From NCBI RefSeq assembly GCF_032854445.1, contig NC_088303.1, positions 503,501 through 567,500 on the forward strand: a stretch of 64,000 bases of DNA, written 5' to 3'. A model generated the notes under the pieces. That model made no database searches. It worked only from the letters and a program-made list of their open reading frames with translations, and was not told where the DNA came from. The translations under genes and the position numbers were made by a program. Shown here piece after piece: positions 11,501 through 22,689 of the stretch (positions are counted from its first letter, which is position 1; every line of letters starts with the position of its first letter). The stretch comes from Liolophura sinensis (taxonomy: Eukaryota > Mollusca > Polyplacophora > Chitonida > Chitonidae).

Positions 11501-11677
11501 TACATCGTGAATATGAATATAAGCGTCAAGTCCGACATTCCTATACCATTCGTAGTCCGTAAAGGGCGTTCCAAGTCGATAATCGCAAGATCCATTTCCA
11601 CAACTACGTTTAACACTAACTCCCGAAGACAAAGGTATGTAAGAAATTATACAAATAAGAAATAAAGCCGGTAACAC
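11500..11677 (-). CDS. Possible signal-peptide exon of a small cysteine-rich secreted protein
   Basis: Starting with ATG at 11677 (reading leftward), the frame begins MLPALFLICIISYIPLSSG, a good signal peptide. It continues VSVKR then SCGNGSCDYRLG. Both parts recall the 19.8-kb gene: its signal exon ends GTPVKR, and its modules use C-x(4-5)-C-x-x-x-G. A potential donor (C|GTAGTT) would leave phase 1, as in that gene; otherwise the frame runs on into minisatellite C at about 11500. No partner exon was found, so this could be a broken paralogue or a chance frame. Confidence 0.33.
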
Positions 11678-11699
11678 ACAAGAGAGAAGCGGTCATCAG

Positions 11700-12179
11700 T
11701 TTTCAATGATGCCGGGCAGACAATGAATATTCCAGACATGAATTCCATATCAAAGTTCAAATTCGTAGTCCGTGAATGAGTTCCATGTCAAATGACAATT
11801 AAACAAGTATCTCAGTCGCGCTTTCATTGCAACTGTTCATAAATGCATCATGCTGATGTAATCAGCATTGGCTACCTTTACGGCCCCTAGCCCCAGGTTA
11901 AGCGGTATTAGATACAGTTTGAAAATGACGAGCGTTACACACCCTAACCGATCAGATTATGATTCAAAAGTAACGGACGATTACGTCTTTCCCGTTAATA
12001 TGTAAAGATCTCATGCTGCAAGAGGCGTCATCTATGATGTTACACATGACATACAAGATAGAAGGTTACACTGGGCAACCAGCGCCATCTATGTTGTTAA
12101 ATACTATGTACGTGATAGATATGTACATAGGGATAACAGCGCCGTCTATGTGGTTGATCACAATGCAGATCGCCAGAGA
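11700..12179 (-). other. Probable 3' flank of the RT relic; no gene seen
   Basis: Unique sequence that includes CAGCCCCTAGCCCC-like words (11886-11903, as GGCCCCTAGCCCCAGG). The same words recur at 15510-15530 beside the second RT relic, so at least part of this interval is probably shared 3' sequence of that retroelement. FTDYEW/FTDYEF-like words occur at 11550 and 11757, possibly a small local duplication. Confidence 0.4.
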
Positions 12180-12617
12180 TTCTGAACGCCCTGTCCATAC
12201 CTGCCAACGAGAGTGTTATACTCATTGTAAAATTTGAGAAACTTAGAATGAAGGCGTTTGCTGGAGTATCTAGTTTTTGAACTAGCAACTTGTGACGCAG
12301 GTTAAAGTCATCACAATTAACGCAAGATCTGACAAATGCTACAAGGCGAGATATGTATACGCCATATGCAGGACCCTTTGGTATATTGCTATCTAAATAA
12401 GGATAATTTACAATATCAAAATTGAAATTATCCCTTTTGTCGTAAAGGCGGCGTAAAAGGAGACCTTGTCCGTCTTTGTACAGATATAGATCCAAATAAG
12501 ATGTACCATCAGGACTATCTGTTGTCTCCTTTAAATCCATTGAAGGCGGATAGATTTCCTTCACCGCTTCAGCCATATGGGGATTATTTAACGACAGTAG
12601 ATCATCAATGAAGCCAT
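12180..12617 (-). pseudogene. Reverse transcriptase C-terminal relic, 5'-truncated and frameshifted
   Basis: The frame opens abruptly at 12617 with FIDDLLSLNNPHMAEAV (FIDD replaces the usual Y/F-x-DD catalytic motif C). It continues with DSPDGTSYLDLYLYKD, RLYDKRDNFNFDIVNYP and PAYGVYISRLVAFVR. I recognise this as the conserved C-terminal part of a mobile-element RT that is common in marine invertebrate genomes; I cannot name the family. The frame shifts near 12235-12250, after which FYNEYNTLVGRYG is readable in another frame. The fragment sits within minisatellite C, which resumes directly on its right. It is not the same element as the Penelope copy at 4.6-8.0 kb. Confidence 0.75.
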
Positions 12618-13010
12618 ACGATAAATGGTCACATCCTGACTATAATGCCATACCATAAATCTGTGATTACATCCTGAATACGAAGCCATCAGATAAATGG
12701 TCACATCCTGAATACAATGCCAAACCATAAATCTCAGATTACATCTGAAAGCAATGTCATACCATAATCTCAGATAACATCCTGATGGAATGTCACACTA
12801 TAAATCTGTGATTACATCTGAATACGATTCCATACCATAAATCTGTGATCACATCCTGAATACAATGCCATACCAAAAATCTGTGATCACATCCTGAAAA
12901 CAATGCCATACCATAAATGTGATTACATCCTGAATACAATGTCATATCATAAATCTGTGAGTACGACATTCTTAATACAATGCCCTACCATAAATCTGTG
13001 ACTTCCTGCG
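12618..13010. repeat. Minisatellite C, right block
   Basis: Same ~41-bp unit as 10509-11500 (CCATAAATCTGTGATTACA, TCCTGAATACAATGCCATA). It grades at about 13010 into the related array D. Confidence 0.9.
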
Positions 13011-14255
13011 AGCAATATAAGATAAAGAATCTAAGAGCATTCTAAGAACAATACAACAGAAGGAATCGATGATTACAACATCTTAAGTACATTATATGAC
13101 AAGGAATCTTTATTACGACATCTTAACAGCAATACAAGATAGGGATTCGGGGATTATGACATCCTAAGAGCAATACAAGACAGAGAATCGGGATTACGAC
13201 ATCCTAGAGCATTACAAGATAAGGAATCGGTGATTACGACATCTTAAGATCAAATACAAGACGCGGGATTTGTGATTACGACATTCCCTAAGTGCAATAC
13301 AAGACGAGGAATCGGGAATTATGACATCCTAAGTGCAATACAAGACAAGGAAATCGGTGATAACGACATCCTAAGTTCAATACAAGACGAGGAATTGTTG
13401 ATTACGACATCCTAAGTGCAATACAAGACATGGAATCGGTAACCAAGACATCCTAAGAGCAAGACAAGACAAGGAATCGTTGATTACGACATCCTAAGTT
13501 CAACACAAGAAGAGGAATCGTGATTACGGCATCCTAAGTGCAATACAAGACAAGGAATCGAGGATAATTGACATCCTACACGTAAGTGCAATACAAACAA
13601 GGAATCGGGGATTACGACATCCAAAATGCAATACAAGACGAAGAATCGGTCATCACTACATCTTAAGTGCAATACAAGACAAGAAATCGGGGATTATGAC
13701 ATCTTAAGATCAATACAAGACAAGGAATCAGTGATTACGACATCCTAAGGGCATTACAAGTCAAGGACTCGGTGGTTAGGACACCCTTAGTGCAATACAA
13801 GACAAGAAATCGGTGATTACGACATCCTAAGTGCAATACAAGACGAGTAATCGGGGATTACGACATCCTAAGTACAATACAAGACGAGGAATCGGTGATC
13901 ACGCCTAAGTGCAATACAAGACAAGGAATCGGAGATTATGACATCTTAAGATCAATACAAGACAAGGAATCAGTGATTACGACATCCTAAGGGCATTACA
14001 AGTCAAGGACTCGGTGGTTAGGACATTCTAAGTGCAATACAAGAAGAGGAATCGGGTTTTTACGACATCCTAAGTGCAATACAAGACGAGTAATCGGGGA
14101 TTACGACATCCTAACTGCAATACAAGTCAAGGACTCGGTGGTTAGGACATCCTAAGCGCAATATAAGACTAGTAAACGGTGATATCGACATCCTAAGCGC
14201 AATACAAGACAACGACTCTGTGGTTGGGACATCCTAGGTACAATACTAGACCCAA
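13011..14255. repeat. Minisatellite D, ~40-bp unit related to C
   Basis: About 30 copies with the words GATTACGACATCCTAAGTGC and AATACAAGACAAGGAATCGG. Array C has the same skeleton (GATTAC-ATCCT-AATACAA), so D is probably a diverged sub-family of one original array. A block near 13680-13800 recurs near 13920-14040. Confidence 0.92.
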
Positions 14256-14519
14256 AATAAAACATAGGAAAGATGTCATTTAATAGTATACTTAGCGCCA
14301 TTAAAAACATACGGGTTAAGGATGAACTGACGCTAAACCAAATTTTATTTTTTTCTTGGCAGCGTGTTACATTCACTCTCAGATAAGTCAATTATGCATT
14401 AGCAATGACAAGTGTCATTGAAAGGTACTAAGTTTTAATGTAGGCCCCGAGAGGAAATAGATCCAAAGACAGTCAGTACGAACATGACCAAACTTGTTTG
14501 CATTGCATGCCACACAACG

Positions 14520-15000
14520 CCTTCACGTGGACACCATCAGTCTCTTGATAACAGCTTGTGGTATCCTACTCGACTCACGCTGTAGCCCAGGACAAGTGCG
14601 AGATCTCTGACCTTGGCGAGTTAGGGTCAACGTCCAATAAGTGTTCGATGGGAGATAAGGCAGGGCATAGGATAACAGGTACATTATTCTGTGCCAGGAA
14701 GTCCACAGAAGCACGTGCTGTATGTGCTCTGTTGTTGTTTTGTTGGAAAGTATACAGCTTTTGGTACAGGGTACAACGCGCCGTCTTAAGATGGCGTCCC
14801 GTAATAAACTTGATTAACACAACAAATGCATGCCTGGAGCTGTGTTCTGTGATGGAAAAAGAATACCGCCCCAAACCATCACACTTCCATCGCCCCGTCG
14901 ATCTGTCTGCAGAACACAGTCGGCAAGATAACTTTCCCCACCGCTGTTCCTGAGGTGAAATTCGTCAGAGACGAGGACGCCGTGCCTACGTCGAAGCAAC
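14520..15000 (-). pseudogene. Tc1/mariner transposase relic
   Basis: Several frames on the minus strand show diagnostic Tc1-family words: GDGSVMVWGGI (near 14840), RAHTARASVDFLAQNN, then PALSPIEHL, and finally IPQAVIKRL (near 14540). In intact Tc1-like transposases these words flank the second and third catalytic acids of the DDE/D active site. Frame changes and stops make it dead. Upstream, VLVSDEFHL near 14990 may be the degraded segment around the first or second acid. Transposon ends were not found. Confidence 0.8.
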
Positions 15001-15599
15001 TATCGTCTGTTCAGTCTTGTGGTGGTACTGTGGTGACATCTAAACCTTGCTGCTATGACCCTTGTAGTCAGGCCAACTTAAATCAAGGCACTGGCGCGTT
15101 CCTGTTTCTAGGTGTCAATTGCGGCGCTGCGTCTTCAGTTCTGTTCCGCTGCCACAGCGATTGTGAGGATAACCTTTGAATGCCTTCCCTTTACATCCCA
15201 TTTCTGCACCCAAAAGTAATGACTTTGAATTGTTCGTGCTTTTCAGGTGTAAAAACATTGTTTCCAGCACTGTACCCTGTTGCGTTTTGGTAACGACACA
15301 CACAAAGGCTATAAAACCTGACAATATCTTGGAACTTGCTTAACTTCTGTGCGTGGATATTTCCGATGTTATTCTCCAGCTATCATGATATTTTCATGGA
15401 TTCCTGTTGGTGCGTTTTTAAGGCCGGTCAGTATATGGATCTCAGTTGATCTTAAGTTGCAACTGTTCACTAATTTATATCCAACCTGGCGGCCTAATTC
15501 GGCAGGACGAGTATACAGCCCCTAGCCCCGGACAAAGTGAAATTACAGACACCTATGAAACAGACTTGCAGAGATGCTGGACACTCCGTTCAAATCTGC
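15001..15599. other. Probable remainder of the Tc1 relic and flank of the second RT relic
   Basis: No intact gene. 15490-15560 carries CAGCCCCTAGCCCCGGAC, shared with the flank of the first RT relic (about 11886). The rest is unassigned. Confidence 0.4.
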
Positions 15600-15780
15600 T
15601 TACTCGAGAACTGTACTCATTGTAAAATATAAGCCTAGAGTGAAAAACTTTTTATGGTACATCCTGAACTCACTAGTGTTTTGATTGAAATCGCCACATA
15701 ACACTTAGGATCTAAGAAATTCTACAAGTCCAGATATAAATTCTCCATAAGCCGGACACTTCTGTATGTTACTGTTGTAA
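15600..15780 (-). pseudogene. Second, more decayed copy of the RT C-terminal relic
   Basis: On the minus strand, fragments equivalent to GPAYGVYISRLV, FVRSC and DFN are readable with stops between them (GPAYGEFISGLVEFLRS here). A TACTCATTGTAAAAT word matches the plus-strand sequence at 12218-12232 in the first relic. It is too decayed to translate through. Confidence 0.6.
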
Positions 15781-16262
15781 CACCATATAGGTCGACTAAA
15801 AGGGGGGCACAATTTGTACCCTCCAGTAACCTATAATAGCTTATAGGTCGACCAGAAAGGGGAGACAATTTGTACCCACTAGTAACCTATAGTAACTTAT
15901 ACGTTGACCAAAACGGGGCACAATTTCTTTCCAGCTATAATAGCTTATACGTCGACAAAAGAGGGGGAGGGGGGAGATAATTTGTACCCACCAGTATCCT
16001 ATAATAACGTATAGGTCGATCAAAAAGGGAGCACAGTTTGTACCATCCAGTAACCTATACTAACTTATAGGTCAACCAAAAGGGGGACACAATTTGTACT
16101 CTCCAGTAACCTATACTAACTTATAGGTCGACCAAAAGGGGGAGACAATTTGTACCCACTAGTAACCTATACTAACTTATAGGTCGACCAAAAGGGGGAC
16201 ACAATTTGTACCCAGCAGTTACCTAAAATAGCATATAGGTAGACCAGAAAGGGGTATTATAT
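15781..16262. repeat. Minisatellite, ~56-bp unit
   Basis: Eight or so copies with TATAGGTCGACCAAAAGGGG, ACACAATTTGTACCCACCAG and TAACCTATACTAACTT. It borders the second RT relic. No coding potential. Confidence 0.93.
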
Positions 16263-18116
16263 CAGCATAAACCAGTTACGTGCACTTTTGTTATGTCATC
16301 TGTACGTTGTACATATGGTCTTACGCTTTGATCAACATTTATTTCAATATGAACACAGACATTTGGCGGTCCCTACATGAAATTTAATTTCAGGTTAAAT
16401 ATTTCATGAATATTTCGATCAACACTGAGATGATATCCCTGCCTCAGCTTGTAGTCTCGCCTCTGAACCCCACCACGGACAGAGTTGAGCTCGAGCCACT
16501 GAAGGTCGTCGGATTATACAGGATACGCATTTTCAGGATTCACTGTTATACAAAAATTTACATAAAATAAAACTGAAGTAAAACTCTCAATTTACTACTA
16601 TAATATTACATAACAATAACAAGTCTGTCTTTTGAATGATAATCTGTTAAATCTAAGCTTCAAATCGACATTCGTTTTCAACTTCTGAACCATGAAGAGG
16701 TGTTCCAAGTCGAGAGATCGATAAAAGGCGTTTGCGGACATAATGGTCTCCTTGTTACCATCTACCCTCCACCTCCCCTGCCCCACCTCCCCTGCCCCTC
16801 CGCTTCCTCCCTCGCCCTTTCCGTATTCATACATGCATACACACGCACTCATGTGTAACCACGTGCCACCACAGACCCACGCACACACATGCACACACGT
16901 ATCCACGCGCACTCTGTATCTGATTACAACAATCTGTAATTTGTTAATTCGTCATTTCGAGTTGATGTAATCCTCATCTCCCTGCTTCCGTTGCATTTGT
17001 ACTCTGCTCTTCAGTGTTTCGAGCAGTACAGTTTAAACCCGTTATATTGCCACAAATATACCACAGAGAATTTGATATGGACATAATCGTAAACTTTTAT
17101 GCATCATACACAGCATAAATTAATAAAATCTGGCAATTTTGATTACCATAAATGCAAGGTAGCATACAAAAAGCACATTCCACGTGGACAATCTTGGGAT
17201 TAACCTCTGAATCAAACCGTGAACACCAACATCCAAAGTGTTTGAAACGCGTACGCTGATTGGGTGCTGTCGGGATGAAGGAGCGCCAAATGTGACCGTG
17301 GATGACGATAGATGGGATCTCAGCTATAATAAATCATTCTGAACTGACAGCTAGCACAAAGGACACGGGCGTGTAGAATTACAAAATTGGCGTGACCACT
17401 CATATGTTCCCACAAACACTAGCTGGAATCCATACGTGATATTGTAAAGGGATATATATCAACGTGTGTCTCTAATAAAACTTCCACAGTCAAACAATGC
17501 TAATCTCTGCCAGATTGCACGAGCACCAACCCACATAAAGTTAAACTGGCAACAGACGGCGTGGTAATCCTATTAAAGCTTTAGATAACGTAAATAGAAC
17601 ACTGGTCAGGATCTCAGAGATTTTGTGTCTTTAAAATCGTACGCATAAAAGGAGAATTTACGATTGAATTATTTCTTTAAATCGGAAGCGGCCAGCCGTA
17701 AACGCTCTACTCACACAGGTGTACAGACACGGTCAGTTGGTTACAGGTGAGTTTCAATTAGTTTGTTTTACTGGAGTGTAACGAGCTAAAAGAAACAAAA
17801 AAAACTCATTCGGGAGCAAAAGAACAAATATGAAAGAAATTTACACATCTTCAGTGCATCATTCCAGTGGAATAATGAAAGCATTTTTCTGGTCGGCCAT
17901 CATTAGGCCAGGCTTTTAGACTTTGGATTCATGTGTAAATACAATTGAAAACTAGAACTGCAAAGCAGTTTCGGCCGGAGTCCACGTTGTTTGCTGTTGT
18001 AGTTATCATTATACGCCATCGAATACAAGAAACCATAGCTATATGTCATCGCAAAATCGTTTCGGTAAATCATAGAAAGTGGAGCAGAAAGTGAAATACC
18101 ATAAACCTAGTCCAGT
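16263..18116. other. No gene recognised; C-rich and CA-rich low-complexity tract
   Basis: A pyrimidine-rich tract (CACCTCCCCTGCCCCTCC type, about 16760-16815) is followed by CA-rich sequence to about 16910; apparent frames there follow composition only. The rest is AT-rich and unassigned. It may hold upstream regulatory sequence for the gene at 19757, but nothing specific is visible. Confidence 0.5.
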
Positions 18117-18129
18117 TCCCATCTAACTC

Positions 18130-18394
18130 GGGGCCTCCGTGGCTCAGTTGGTTTGCGCGCTAGCGCAGCTTTATGACTCAGGAGCTTCTCACCAATGCGG
18201 TCGCCGTGTGTTCAAGTCCAGCTCATGCTGGCTTCCTCTCTGGCCGTACGTGGGAAGGTCTGGCAACAACCTGCGAATGGTCGTGGGTTTCCGCTGGGCT
18301 GTGCCCGGTTTGCACCCACTATAATGTTGGGCGCCGTCGTATAAGTGAAATTTCTTGAGTACGGCGTAAAACACCAATCAAATAAATAAATAAA
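18130..18394 (+). mobile_element. Full-length tRNA-derived SINE with 13-bp target duplication
   Basis: The head GGGGCCTCCGTGGCTCAG contains a Pol III A box (TGGCTCAGTTGG), and the B box is GTTCAAGTCC near 18214. The body runs through CTGGCTTCCTCTCTGGCCG and GTATAAGTGAAATTTCTTGAG to a tail CACCAATCAAATAAATAAAT. TCCCATCTAACTC flanks it on both sides (18117-18129 and 18395-18407), an exact target-site duplication. It is the best-preserved copy of the family in the window. Confidence 0.93.
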
Positions 18395-18407
18395 TCCCAT
18401 CTAACTC

Positions 18408-19708
18408 CATGTTATAAGCAATAGGATTAACATGTATTTCTTTAAAAAAAAACGGTGTTGTCATTTAAACGCTTCTAAAGAGAAAACTATTAATCGTAGC
18501 ACATACCCGTTCGCATATTACAGAAAGAGCATGTCTTTGACTACAGTTTAGTACAAGTTTTACATTTCTAGCTCCCATATTTCTTGAGTGACAGGTCATT
18601 GAAATTACATAATAAATTTTAGTTTTTTGACTATATCTCAAAAAGATAGAAAGATGTGCAAAAAATAAAAGCTGATTCGGAATCACCGACTCAAAATACA
18701 TTAGAATATGTAAAAAAAATTGAAATTTCAAAACCAGTGACGTCACAACTTCGACCAATGGCGAGCTTCCAAAATTTTTAACTGAAGTCAACAATTTTCT
18801 TAAACGTATTGTAACTATCAACGGTCTACCTGTATATCAAATTTCAAAATAATCGGTTCAGTGGTTCTTCAGAGGACGATGTTTAAACTATTTCATATAA
18901 ATTGCAATATGGCCGCCAAACCACGTGACATACAAAAATCGGGGTGCGTTGTGCACAGTTTCAGACACTGGGGAATAACACAGAGAAATTTAAAGTCAAT
19001 CGGTCTAGGCTGTAGGTAGCACACAAAATTGAGTAAATAATAATAATAATCTGAACAATTTCAATAGGTGTCCCGCAGGACTAACTGTGTGGACCCTAAT
19101 AAAAATGTGCACGAACGAAGAAACTGTAATACTGTCGTCAACAGCTTTCACCTTTCACGTGAAAAAAGCTGCCCTGAATAGAAATAATTCATCTTTATTA
19201 CCTTTTCTGGTGGTGAATTTTCATATGTTATTATTGTCATCTTTACACCAAATTAATCTTCAAATTACGTTTTAGTTTTATACAGGTAGTTCATGAAATA
19301 CAAATTTGAACAGCAATTATGGATGTAAAACTGCTCTGCTTGGGTCGACCAGCTTCAGTTCTTTACACAGTTTGCACTGAAGTAGAAAAAGCCATAGTTT
19401 TTCTCTCTGCCAGAGCTGTCTGTTTTCCAGAAAGGCGACTTTCAGGTCTTTAGTCCTTAAACCTAACTGTTGATGGTAACCCATTGGAAATATTCCAATA
19501 TATGTGTTGCGCATTAAGGAAAAGAGGACTAAATAAAGATCTTGTGTAAAGAACACACAGTTATGGTCACGAATTTAAAGCTCTGTGTAAGAATGTCTGC
19601 CATCTTAATTCTGACGCTCTTCACATTAAAATGACTATAATGAAGCAAAAAGCTTGATAACAAAAAATGTTTCATCACGCAGAATTTAACGAACATTACA
19701 GAATTCTT
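18408..19708. other. Putative upstream region of the cysteine-module gene; nothing specific seen
   Basis: AT-rich unique sequence without an exon I can support. Any promoter elements other than the TATA-like word at 19709 are not recognisable by eye. Confidence 0.4.
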
Positions 19709-19714
19709 TATAAA
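19709..19714 (+). promoter_or_regulatory. Candidate TATA box
   Basis: TATAAA lies 48 bases before the ATG at 19757. That leaves room for a start site near 19740 and a very short leader. It could be chance in AT-rich DNA. Confidence 0.3.
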
Positions 19715-19756
19715 CGTTTCACCCAAAGTGTAAAACCTTTTTTATTGAAGAAAAAG

Positions 19757-19826
19757 ATGAAGTTAGCTCTCCTCATTGCGGCCCTAGGCGTCCTCCAGCT
19801 GGTCAGTGGAACCCCAGTGAAAAGAG
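19757..19826 (+). CDS. Exon 1: signal peptide
   Basis: The first ATG after the TATA-like word encodes MKLALLIAALGVLQLVSG, a typical secretion signal, then TPVKR. The dibasic KR could be a processing site. The donor G|GTAAGG after 19826 leaves phase 1, as required by exon 2. Confidence 0.85.
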
Positions 19827-20472
19827 GTAAGGCACTCGAGAAAACAACATCATAAATAGCAATAGATGTACATGAAGAGTTACCTCCCCCATTCTTCTTG
19901 TACCCGGTCACGTTTCATTGTAAGTCTATTCTATTATGTAACACCACCTTCTCTAATTCAGAAGATTCCTCCTGACGATGGCTTACAAAGTAGAAGAATT
20001 GAGGACGTGAGAGTTCTTTTGTACATTTTACTGGGTTGCGTTTCCTACTGTGCCCCCAATTATGTTGCTCTTTCTAAATTATACATAACGTAAAGGTTCC
20101 AATATCTTGGCTAAGTTCCATGTTTTCCCCGGGGCACTCCGGTTTCTTTCATCCATTATAAACATGGTAAAAAATCGTGAGTAAAGTGTACAGCCAAAAT
20201 AAAAGAATTGAATACTGATACATTTACTTGATTGTTGCTTATATAAACATTGTAAATATGTCTTTCTCTGGCTCATTTGTATATGGCGTTGACCCATGAG
20301 GTCACCACTCGCTGGCTCTCGGCCGTAGTTTACTGTGGGTATTCCACTGAAAACCTAATCTACGTCGAGTAAGTTAAAAATAAATCAAATAAACAGACAA
20401 ATTATAAAACTTTAGTCGGAATATGCAGTATAAATGCTTTGCAGCTTTTAATTCGATGCGTGGTGCTTTCAG

Positions 20473-20586
20473 ACTGCAGCGGATGTGACGACAACGGGTC
20501 TCATTACGAGGTCGGGAAATATTACGTAAAGAATTGTAATACATACGAGTGTGTGGCGGACAATGTCTCTAACTTGACAATCCGAG
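20473..20586 (+). CDS. Exon 2: cysteine module 1
   Basis: Acceptor GGTGCTTTCAG. It encodes DCSGCDDNGSHYEVGKYYV, then NCNTYEC and VADNVSNLT (38 codons, phase 1-1). Four cysteines, C-x2-C...C-x4-C. The donor after 20586 (CGAG|GTGGGT) is followed by tandem copies of the exon tail and donor. Confidence 0.84.
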
Positions 20587-21090
20587 GTGGGTTTATCTCC
20601 TACAACACATCTCCCTTTGTAATACTTACGAGCGTGTGCGGACAATTTTTCTGACTTGACAATCGGAGGTGCGTTTAGCTCCTACAACACATTTTCCTTG
20701 GAATACATACCAGTGTTTGGCGGACAATGTTTCTGACTTGACAATCCGAGGCGGGTTTAGCTCCTACAACACATCTCCCTTTGTAGTATATACGAGTGTG
20801 TGGCGAACAATGTTTCTGACTTGACAATCCGAGGCGGGTTTAGCTCCTACAACACATCTCCCTTTGCAATACATACGAGTGTTTGGCGGACAATGCTTCT
20901 AACTTGACAATCCGAGGTGGGTTTAGTTCCTACAACACATCTCCCTTTGTAATATTTACGCGTGTGTGGCAGACGGTTTCTAACCTGACAATCTGAGGCG
21001 GGTTTAACGCCAAGAACACCTCTCCGTTTGTAGTACTTACGAGCGTGTAGCCGACAATGTTTCTAACTTGACAATCCGAGGTGGGCTTAG
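20538..21090 (+). repeat. Exon-seeded minisatellite: exon 2 tail plus 5' splice site, ~83 bp x 7
   Basis: The unit starts inside exon 2 (AATACATACGAGTGTGTGGC), crosses the splice donor (ACTTGACAATCCGAG|GTGGG) and includes the first ~35 intron bases (CTCCTACAACACATCTCCC). The first unit is the real exon end; six diverged copies follow. The donor dinucleotide is GT in units 1, 2, 5 and 7 and GC in units 3, 4 and 6. Only the first donor keeps phase 1; reading on meets a stop at 20652. Confidence 0.9.
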
Positions 21091-22108
21091 CTTACGTCTT
21101 GGTTCTATGAACATAAGTATGAATGTTACTTCCTCGTTCTAGAAACATAAGTATGAATATTACTTCCTGGTTCTATAAACATAAGTATGAATGTTACTTC
21201 CTGATTCTATAAACATAAGTATGAATGTTACTTCCTGATTCTAGAAACATAAGTATGAATGTTACTTCCTGGTTCTAGAAACATAAGTTTGAATATTACT
21301 TCCTGGTTCTAGAAACATAAGTATGAATGTTACTTCCTGGTTCTAGAAACATAAGTATGAATGTTACTTCCTGGTTCTAGAAACATAAGTATGAATGTTA
21401 CTTCCTGGTTCTATAAACATAAGTATGAATGTTACTTCCTGGTTCTAGAAACATAAGTATGAATGTTACTTCCTGGTACTAGGAACATAAGTATGAATGT
21501 TACTTCCTGGTTCTAGAAACATAAGTTTGAATGTTACTTCCTGGTTCTAGAAACATAAGTTTGAATGTTACTTCCTGGTTCTATAAACATAAGTATGAAT
21601 GTTACTTCCTGGTTCTATAAACATAAGTATGAATGTTACTTCCTGGTTCTAGAAACATAAGTATGAATGTTACTTCCTGATTCTAGAAACATAAGTATGA
21701 ATGTTACTTCCTCGTTCTAGAAACATAAGTATGAATGTTACTTCCTCGTTCTATAAACATAAGTATGAATGTTACTTCCTGGTACTAGGAACATAAGTAT
21801 GAATGTTACTTCCTGGTTCTATAAACATAAGTTTGAATGTTACTTCCTGGTTCTATAAACATAAGTTTGAATGTTACATCCTGGTTCTAGAAACATAAGT
21901 ATGATTGTTACTTCCTGGCTCTAGAAATATAAGTATGAATGTTACTTCCTTGTTCTATAAACATAAGTATGAATGTTACTTCCTTGTTCTAGAAATATAA
22001 GTTTGAATGTTACTTCCTGGTTCTATAAACATAAGTTTGAATGTTACTTCCTGGTTCTATAAACATAAGTTTGAATGTTACTTCCTGGTTCTATAAACAT
22101 AAGAATGA
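21091..22108. repeat. Minisatellite, 34-bp unit (intron 2)
   Basis: About 30 highly uniform copies with GGTTCTAGAAACATAAGTAT and GAATGTTACTTCCT. The main variants are TATAAA for TAGAAA and TTTG for TATG. It follows the exon-seeded array directly and lies wholly in intron 2. Confidence 0.96.
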
Positions 22109-22202
22109 GTGTGGAACAATACGAAGCTCAAAATGCCAGCTGAATAGTGAAGACATCAGTATTACCTCTCACTGATTATCGCATATTTCTCTTCCCTCTT
22201 AG

Positions 22203-22358
22203 CCTGTGAGGATCCAGGGGATAGCTCTGTTTGTCACGATGTGGGTGCCACATGGCTAAGTGAAACTGCCCAAGGAGACTTCGGATACTGCGTAAAGCAT
22301 ACGTGCTATCAGCCTACCAACCTCAACATTCTCCCTTACGTTCAATTTTCAGACTTAG
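22203..22358 (+). CDS. Exon 3: cysteine module 2 (long type)
   Basis: Acceptor CTTCCCTCTTAG, donor TTAG|GTAAGT. It encodes ACEDPGDSSVCHDVGATW, later GYCVKHTC; 52 codons, phase 1-1. Its length and its xDVGxTW ... GYCxxxTC pattern are shared with exon 8, so the two are paralogous. Confidence 0.84.
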
Positions 22359-22554
22359 GTAAGTACATTTATAAAGTTTCAATACCATAAATGCAGTTCT
22401 TAATTTCCAGTAAAGGAAAAAGATTCATAAAGAAAGTTGAACGATAGGTGATATTTGTTTGTAGTCTGAAATATATTCTGACGCGTATGCGTGCAGGCAA
22501 CTTTTCTATTCTATCTTTTCTTCCAGTATGGAGATAGGCTCTTTATTTCCACAG

Positions 22555-22674
22555 AGTGCCGATATAAGGGAGTGTGCATGACAGACGGTGATTCGGTGGA
22601 TATTTCTGGCTGCAAGACGTTGACTTGCAATGTGTTTGGGAATGTCGTCAACTACACCACCACTGACACACCAG
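22555..22674 (+). CDS. Exon 4: cysteine module 3
   Basis: Acceptor TTTATTTCCACAG is chosen because the nearer TTCTTCCAG at 22526 would give a stop in phase 1. It encodes ECRYKGVCMTDGDSVDISGC, then KTLTC; 40 codons, phase 1-1. Donor CCAG|GTTAGT. Confidence 0.8.
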
Positions 22675-22689
22675 GTTAGTACCAGAGGC

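Noticed and set aside
14558-15179. Plus-strand ORFs at 14558 and 14955
   Set aside because: Antisense shadows of the Tc1 transposase relic.
16598-16970. Proline/histidine-rich and complementary glycine-rich ORFs
   Set aside because: Explained by C-rich and CA-rich low-complexity DNA.
18130-18210. Functional tRNA gene
   Set aside because: A and B boxes are present, but the sequence continues into a SINE body with tail and target duplication, and no cloverleaf is evident.
18139-18400. Overlapping 60-codon ORFs
   Set aside because: Entirely within the SINE.
22526-22554. Earlier acceptor for exon 4 (TTCTTCCAG)
   Set aside because: In phase 1 it reads into a stop within four codons.
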